Part shown: in pieces, positions 5,634 to 9,400 of the stretch
Position numbering within the stretch: the stretch's first letter is position 1
Layout of the letters: each line of letters opens with the position of its first letter
Assembly: GCA_020061995.1 (NCBI GenBank)
Contig: JAGUXE010000385.1
Span: forward strand, 1 to 9,400
Direction of reading: 5' to 3'
Origin: Ignavibacteriales bacterium
Lineage (GTDB): Bacteria > Bacteroidota > Ignavibacteria > Ignavibacteriales > Ignavibacteriaceae
Length of the DNA stretch: 9,400 nucleotides
Notes under the pieces: generated by a model
What the model was told of the DNA's origin: nothing
What the model saw: the letters and a program-made list of their open reading frames with translations, nothing else
The model's database searches: none
Translations under genes and position numbers: made by a program

Positions 5634-6183
5634 CGTTTACTCATATTTTACTAAAACTTTTAATAAACTCGGGGTCAGATATGTAGTTACCGGAGCAGTC
5701 GCAACTATTATTTACGGAGTCCCGAGATTAACGCACGATATTGATATGGTAGTAGAATTAAAAAAGGTCGATATAGATAATATTATTAAGGGTTTCGATG
5801 AAAGTGAGTTTTATTGTCCGCCTCGTGAGATTATTGGGATCGAAATTGGAAGAACCGAAAGGGGGCATTTCAATATAATCCATAAAACCACAGCTTATAA
5901 GGCAGATATATATTTAGTAGGAAACGATAAGTTATGCATGTGGGCTTTAGACAATTATGTTGAACATACATATGAGGGCGACTTTATTCGAGTAGCTCCA
6001 CCGGAGTATGTAATTGTTAGAAAATTAGAATATTACCGCGAAGGCGGTTCACAAAAACATATCATCGATATACGGTCAATTTTAGAGATGTCTTCTGAAT
6101 TGGTAGATTTTAAAAAATTAGAAGAATTGATAAATGAATTAGCTCTTCAGAAAGAATGGGATATTGCTAAACGGATAAGTTGA
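5620..6183 (+). CDS. Nucleotidyltransferase-fold protein (AbiEii/MNT-like)
   Basis: 187 aa. The nucleotidyltransferase signature is clear: 'YVVTGAVATIIYGVPRLTHD' leading into 'IDMVV' gives the G-(A/S) helix (about 24-33) and the metal-binding Asp40-x-Asp42. The third acidic residue is likely Asp96 in 'YKADIYLV'. The 'KLEYYREGGSQKHIIDI' segment (135-151) matches the 'KL.a.r...KD..Di' helix region of AbiEii-like proteins. Related enzymes transfer nucleotides to RNA or protein and serve as toxins or toxin-neutralising partners. Which role applies cannot be read from sequence. A GAGGGA site lies about 12 nt upstream inside the partner gene. Both genes are intact in the midst of decayed genes, and near-identical 20-bp repeats flank the pair, consistent with a horizontally acquired, self-maintaining module. 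An alternative is an orphan metabolic or regulatory nucleotidyltransferase. Confidence 0.85.
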   Translation: MQEPDVYSYFTKTFNKLGVRYVVTGAVATIIYGVPRLTHDIDMVVELKKVDIDNIIKGFDESEFYCPPREIIGIEIGRTERGHFNIIHKTTAYKADIYLVGNDKLCMWALDNYVEHTYEGDFIRVAPPEYVIVRKLEYYREGGSQKHIIDIRSILEMSSELVDFKKLEELINELALQKEWDIAKRIS

Positions 6184-6190
6184 CCGTAAA

Positions 6191-6207
6191 GCGAATTGTT
6201 AATTCGC
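6191..6207. repeat. Hairpin just after the nucleotidyltransferase gene
   Basis: GCGAATT-gtt-AATTCGC is a perfect 7-bp stem starting 7 bp after the stop codon. It overlaps the right 20-bp direct repeat. There is no T-run, so it is not a typical terminator. It may be part of a boundary or recombination site. Confidence 0.6.
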
Positions 6208-6214
6208 TCAACGC
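6195..6214 (+). repeat. Right direct repeat bracketing the nucleotidyltransferase module
   Basis: ATTGTTAATTCG-C-TCAACGC, one mismatch from the copy at 5302-5321, with 893 bp between the two starts. The interval contains the whole two-gene module and its operator-like array. Confidence 0.65.
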
Positions 6215-6226
6215 GACAAGATAAAA

Positions 6227-6689
6227 ATGAAAGATATGAAAGAACTTGATATTGATAATCTAAAGAATGCTCTTAAAGCAATATATAATGACGAAGAAGT
6301 TGAAGAAATAACATTAAACCCGAAAATTGCATTTGACCCCGTAAAACGGGGTTGACATAGAACAATTTAGTGGAAGAAACAATTTTCTATTGCATTTTTC
6401 GGGTTAAAAGAACTTGAAAAATATGTAGTCATTCGTTACGGCACACCGGATAATTTTTATATCGATATATTGATAATAGTGATCTTATTTTCTTGAAAAA
6501 CCTTGTTAAAAAAATGCCAGTTAAAAGTACATAAATTTTGAAGATGCAAGAAAAGATATTTGGGTTTTGTATCCAGATAAATCGTACTATAATAAAATTA
6601 AAGAATTATTCGCACTGCTGGAGAAATTGCAGACAAGGCAAGTAAAACGAGGAATAACTAAATACAAAAACCTTTCTTATAAAAATTGA
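6227..6689 (+). pseudogene. Multiply frameshifted gene of unknown function
   Basis: Family-like peptide segments follow one another on the plus strand in changing frames. 'MKDMKELDIDNLKNALKAIY' begins at 6227 and its frame runs through 'EITLNPKIAFDPVKRG' to a stop at 6353-6355. After the GGGG run (6348-6351) the next segment is 'VDIEQFSGRNNFLL'. It is followed by 'GLKELEKYVVIRYGTPDNFY', then 'DNSDLIFLKNLVKKMP', and finally 'YINFEDARKDIWVLYPDK' through to 'KYKNLSYKN' and the stop at 6687-6689. About four indels would restore one protein of roughly 150 aa. I do not recognise the family. It follows the nucleotidyltransferase repeat by 12 bp and could be a remnant of another small accessory module. 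The density of shifts argues for old decay rather than a single error. Confidence 0.55.
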
Positions 6690-6760
6690 GCGATGAGCAA
6701 AGAGCTGAGAGCGGGAAATTGAAGTTAGATGTTCGCATCACAAAACTCACCACTCACCGC

Positions 6761-8572
6761 TTACCTCGCTTCTAACTTCGCTTTCAAAGTCAATTTCTTT
6801 TCACCTCTTATTACTACTACATCCACTTCATCTCCCGGTTTAAATTCACCCAATAAATAAGTCAAGTCATAAACATTCTTTACGTCCTTATCCCCAAATT
6901 TAATAATAATATCCCCGGTTTTAAGCCCGGCTTTTTGAGCGGGACTTCCAGCCCTTGTGCCCGATATCTTCAATCCTTGGGCATCGTCGCCGAAATCAGG
7001 CATAATACCAAAGCTTACCCTGAACCCTCTTTGAGCACCTTCACGCTGTGACGGCGTCATCTCAACTTTCGTGAACTGCGGCTTCTCTTCGACTCTATCC
7101 AGATCCTTAATTATTCTTACAACAAAATCAGCAACTAACTTCTCACCATCATAGTTAATCAAATCCCAATCATCCGACGGTTTGTGATAATCGCTGTGTA
7201 ATCCTGTAAAGAAAAACAACACAGGAATATCTTTACCGTTAAAAGTGGCGTGGTCGCTCGACCCGAATCCGTCCTGCCCCAACTTCAACTTGAAAACGGA
7301 TTCGGCGTTTTGTCTTTCGATAATCTCTTTCCAAACGGGTGATGTCCCTACACCTTGAACTGTTAACGCACTATCTTTTAAACGTCCGATCATATCCATA
7401 TTCAACATAGCGACAGTTTTTTCAAGTGGGAATGGAGGATGCTTTACGTAATTAGACGAACCTAATAAGCCAAGCTCTTCGCCCGTGAAAGCTGTAAAAA
7501 CGAGCGATCTTCTTAGCTCATGTTTATGCGCTGAGAAGTATTGTGCAAGCTCAAGTAACCCTGCCACACCTGAGGCATTATCGTCAGCTCCGTTATGAAC
7601 TGCTGTCGTATCGGGCTGCAAAGAACCGGAACCTTCACCGCCCATCCCGATATGGTCGAAGTGCGCTCCGATTATTACATACTCATCCTTCAATTTCGGG
7701 TCATTGCCTTCTATGTATCCTATAACGTTTGCCGTTTTTGAATAAATTTTTTCTATGTGTGTTTGTAGATTAACTATTGTGCCGGGGAAATCAAATGAGA
7801 CCGGTTTTTTTGTGTCGTTGATTTCTTTCTGGACAGTTTTTAAATCTCTACCAACCGATTGAAAAATTAAATTAGCAGCATCTCGTTTTAATTGGATAAC
7901 AGCAATACCCGCGTTACCGAAACCACGCTCTTGGCGAAGCGGTGGCAGTGCATCTTTTTCTTCATCGGCAGGTCCCGTAACGAATACTACTGCTAAAGCG
8001 CCTTTATCGCGAGCGACCATAATTTTTTTTCGTAAAGCTGTATAATCACCAAAAGGGGATTGCTGATTTTTGCCGTCGGGTGAGTAGCGTAAAATAATTA
8101 CGACTTTCCCTTTAACATCGATGTTAGTATAATCGTCGTAGTGTAAAGTGTCAGCGGAGATTCCATATCCCACAAATGCTAAAGGTCCGCTTACCGACGT
8201 ATCGCTCGAGAACGGCAGTGGTCTAAAATCAATATCCGGTATAAACCTGTATTGCTGCTCTACAGAAAAGACGGCGAGATGGTTATTTTTGCCGGGTTTC
8301 AAATCGGAAACAAATTCAAATTGCTGCGTGTATGTGTTGTTATCGCCTGCGGGTATTAATCCGTACGATTTATACCCTTTTGTGATGTACTGCTCTGCAA
8401 AATCGTTTCCGCGAGTCCCCGACCGCCTGCCTTCCATTTCGTCGGAAGCCAAGTACTTGACATGCTGCCTCAGCTCTTCAACTGTGATATCTTGTGATAC
8501 AAATACAGGTTGCGTTGTTGAACAACCTACGATTAAAGAGATTATTAGTAGAAATGAGAATAATTTTTTCAT
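6761..8572 (-). CDS. M28-family zinc aminopeptidase lipoprotein with PA and PDZ domains
   Basis: 603 aa from ATG 8572. An upstream in-frame ATG (8635) would overlap the preceding gene and place 21 hydrophilic residues before the signal peptide. ATG 8572 has AGGAA (8577-8581) 4 nt upstream and begins 'MKKLFSFLLIISLIVGC', a lipoprotein signal with Cys17 as the lipidation site. A protease-associated-like insert occupies about 120-250. The M28 core carries its metal and catalytic motifs: 'GAHFDH' (302-307), 'GADDNASG' with Asp330, 'TGEELGLLGS' with Glu365/366, 'NMDMIGR' with Asp393, and 'HSDYHKPSDDW' with His463. A PDZ domain (about 515-603, 'AGSPAQKAGLKTGDIIIKFG') ends the protein. It probably trims peptides at the periplasmic or outer-membrane face. 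The frame is intact. It lies 28 bp downstream of the SDR gene on the same strand, so the two are probably cotranscribed. Substrate unknown. Confidence 0.92.
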   Translation of the reverse strand: MKKLFSFLLIISLIVGCSTTQPVFVSQDITVEELRQHVKYLASDEMEGRRSGTRGNDFAEQYITKGYKSYGLIPAGDNNTYTQQFEFVSDLKPGKNNHLAVFSVEQQYRFIPDIDFRPLPFSSDTSVSGPLAFVGYGISADTLHYDDYTNIDVKGKVVIILRYSPDGKNQQSPFGDYTALRKKIMVARDKGALAVVFVTGPADEEKDALPPLRQERGFGNAGIAVIQLKRDAANLIFQSVGRDLKTVQKEINDTKKPVSFDFPGTIVNLQTHIEKIYSKTANVIGYIEGNDPKLKDEYVIIGAHFDHIGMGGEGSGSLQPDTTAVHNGADDNASGVAGLLELAQYFSAHKHELRRSLVFTAFTGEELGLLGSSNYVKHPPFPLEKTVAMLNMDMIGRLKDSALTVQGVGTSPVWKEIIERQNAESVFKLKLGQDGFGSSDHATFNGKDIPVLFFFTGLHSDYHKPSDDWDLINYDGEKLVADFVVRIIKDLDRVEEKPQFTKVEMTPSQREGAQRGFRVSFGIMPDFGDDAQGLKISGTRAGSPAQKAGLKTGDIIIKFGDKDVKNVYDLTYLLGEFKPGDEVDVVVIRGEKKLTLKAKLEAR

Positions 8573-8600
8573 ATTATTCCTGTTGATATTATATAAAATC

Positions 8601-9311
8601 TTAGTAAGCTTGACCTGTAATTTCTTTTGATTCATCCGATGCTAAGTAAAAAAATATATCGAGTATTTCTTCGGGTTTTTTCAGCTTGGATTGGTCTTCA
8701 TCGGGATAAGCTTCACGGCGCATATCTGTTGCCATTGCGCCGGGGTTTAACGAATTTACACGAATGCCAAAATCTTTCACTTCTTCGGCGAGCGTCTGAG
8801 TAAAACCTTCGATTGCAAATTTCGATACGGCGTAAGAGCCCCAATTCCGTCTGCCCTTTCTTCCAACGGATGAGCTGACATTGATTATTGAGCCGGATTT
8901 TTGTTGTATCATCAATGGTAGGGCATGTTTTGTGAGAATAAATGTGCCGTTCACATTCACATCAACTACATCACGCCAGATTCCGACAGGGTAGGAGTCG
9001 ATAGGCACTCTGCTTCCTAAAACTGAAGCGTTGTTGATTAGTACATCTATCCGACCGAATGTAGCGGTGATATTCTCAACAAACTCTGCCACCGATTTTT
9101 CGTTTCGTAAGTCGAATGCCGCACTTATGACTTGGGCATTAAGCTTTTGTAATCCGGTTCTGACATTATCAAGAAGCAATCCATGCCGGGCGCAGATACA
9201 AAGGGAGGCATTTCTTTCTGCAAAACCAAAAGCTAAAGCTTTGCCTAATCCGCGCGAGGCGCCTGAGATTAAAACAACCTTATCTTTAAAATTCAAATTA
9301 TTATATTCCAT
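8601..9311 (-). CDS. Short-chain dehydrogenase/reductase (SDR)
   Basis: 236 aa classical-type SDR, an NAD(P)-dependent oxidoreductase with a Rossmann fold, cytosolic. The cofactor motif is GASRGLG (17-23). The structural motif is NNAS (93-96, in place of NNAG). Candidate catalytic residues are Asn119, Ser147 in 'NVSSS', Tyr160 and Lys164 ('YAVSK'). 'NPGAMATDM' (189-197) follows as expected. Arg42 after the second strand ('CICARHG') suggests an NADP preference, but weakly. The C-terminus stops at 'EITGQAY', shorter than SDRs ending in 'TGQ...DGG', yet full-length for several YciK-like relatives. The substrate cannot be inferred. There is no strong Shine-Dalgarno site before the ATG; TTGATT (from 9348-9353) and TAAATT (from 9325-9330), 17 bp apart, make a plausible promoter. 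It is probably the first gene of an operon with the peptidase. Confidence 0.92.
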   Translation of the reverse strand: MEYNNLNFKDKVVLISGASRGLGKALAFGFAERNASLCICARHGLLLDNVRTGLQKLNAQVISAAFDLRNEKSVAEFVENITATFGRIDVLINNASVLGSRVPIDSYPVGIWRDVVDVNVNGTFILTKHALPLMIQQKSGSIINVSSSVGRKGRRNWGSYAVSKFAIEGFTQTLAEEVKDFGIRVNSLNPGAMATDMRREAYPDEDQSKLKKPEEILDIFFYLASDESKEITGQAY

Positions 9312-9324
9312 CTAATTACTAATC

Positions 9325-9353
9325 AATTTAAGGGAATATTCGTGTAAAATCAA
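9325..9353 (-). promoter_or_regulatory. Possible promoter of the SDR-peptidase operon
   Basis: On the minus strand TTGATT, a 17-bp spacer and TAAATT lie 14-42 bp upstream of the SDR start. The elements resemble a sigma70 promoter. Bacteroidota often use a different consensus (TTTG and TAnnTTTG), which I do not see here, so this stays tentative. Confidence 0.3.
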
Positions 9354-9400
9354 GAAATCGAATTGACTTTCGAGTATAATCTTTGTATATTTTCTCTGCA

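Noticed and set aside
6721..6779. Inverted repeat GAAGTTAGA / TCTAACTTC around the peptidase stop codon
   Set aside because: The 9-bp arms are separated by 41 nt and there is no T-run, so it is weak as a terminator. Probably incidental.
8148..8630. A 160-aa plus-strand open frame
   Set aside because: It lies antisense within the M28 peptidase, whose motifs and signal peptide are unambiguous. No family signal of its own.
8573..8635. Upstream ATG start for the M28 peptidase
   Set aside because: It overlaps the SDR gene and adds 21 hydrophilic residues ahead of a textbook lipoprotein signal peptide.

Overview
The window most likely comes from a Bacteroidota/Chlorobiota-group bacterium, and Ignavibacteria-like is my best guess. 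The main clue is a broken reading frame at 3881-4319. It has the 'LPVQLASFTG ... YGFYVQR ... IQYRLKQID' layout that precedes type IX secretion C-terminal sorting domains in that group. The DNA is AT-rich with weak to moderate Shine-Dalgarno sites. No rRNA, tRNA or CRISPR array was seen.

Layout. (1) 1-2300 is a compact type II restriction-modification unit on the minus strand: an SPPY-type DNA methyltransferase followed 4 bp later by a TdeIII-like endonuclease. Two inverted copies of a 21-bp sequence (153-173 and 2242-2262) bracket the pair, and a branched hairpin element (84-152) adjoins the left copy. It looks like a discrete mobile cassette. (2) 2400-2900 holds an unlisted 51-codon basic small gene on the plus strand with an intrinsic terminator, a stretch rich in inverted repeats, and a second, bidirectional-looking terminator. 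(3) 2885-3850 is an IS481/IS3-like integrase-core protein on the minus strand. Its DDE region is atypical and no terminal repeats are visible. (4) 3881-6689 is mostly a gene graveyard: a frameshifted and internally deleted T9SS sorting-domain remnant, about 690 bp with no recognisable gene, a frameshifted NusG/UpxY-like N-terminal fragment, and a gene of unknown function with about four frameshifts. (5) Inside the graveyard sits one intact two-gene module at 5448-6183: a 61-aa helical protein overlapping by 14 bp a 187-aa nucleotidyltransferase-fold protein. A period-8 palindromic operator-like array precedes it, and nearly identical 20-bp direct repeats (5302-5321, 6195-6214) bracket it. (6) 6761-9311 is ordinary chromosomal content: an SDR oxidoreductase and a PDZ-containing M28 metallopeptidase lipoprotein, probably one minus-strand operon.

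How it fits together. The window reads as an accessory island between housekeeping-type genes. Two intact 'selfish or defence' modules, the R-M pair and the nucleotidyltransferase pair, each have their own short boundary repeats and lie in decayed sequence beside a transposase-like gene. The boundary repeats and associated hairpins recall cassette recombination sites such as integron attC sites, but no integrase is present here and that link is speculative.
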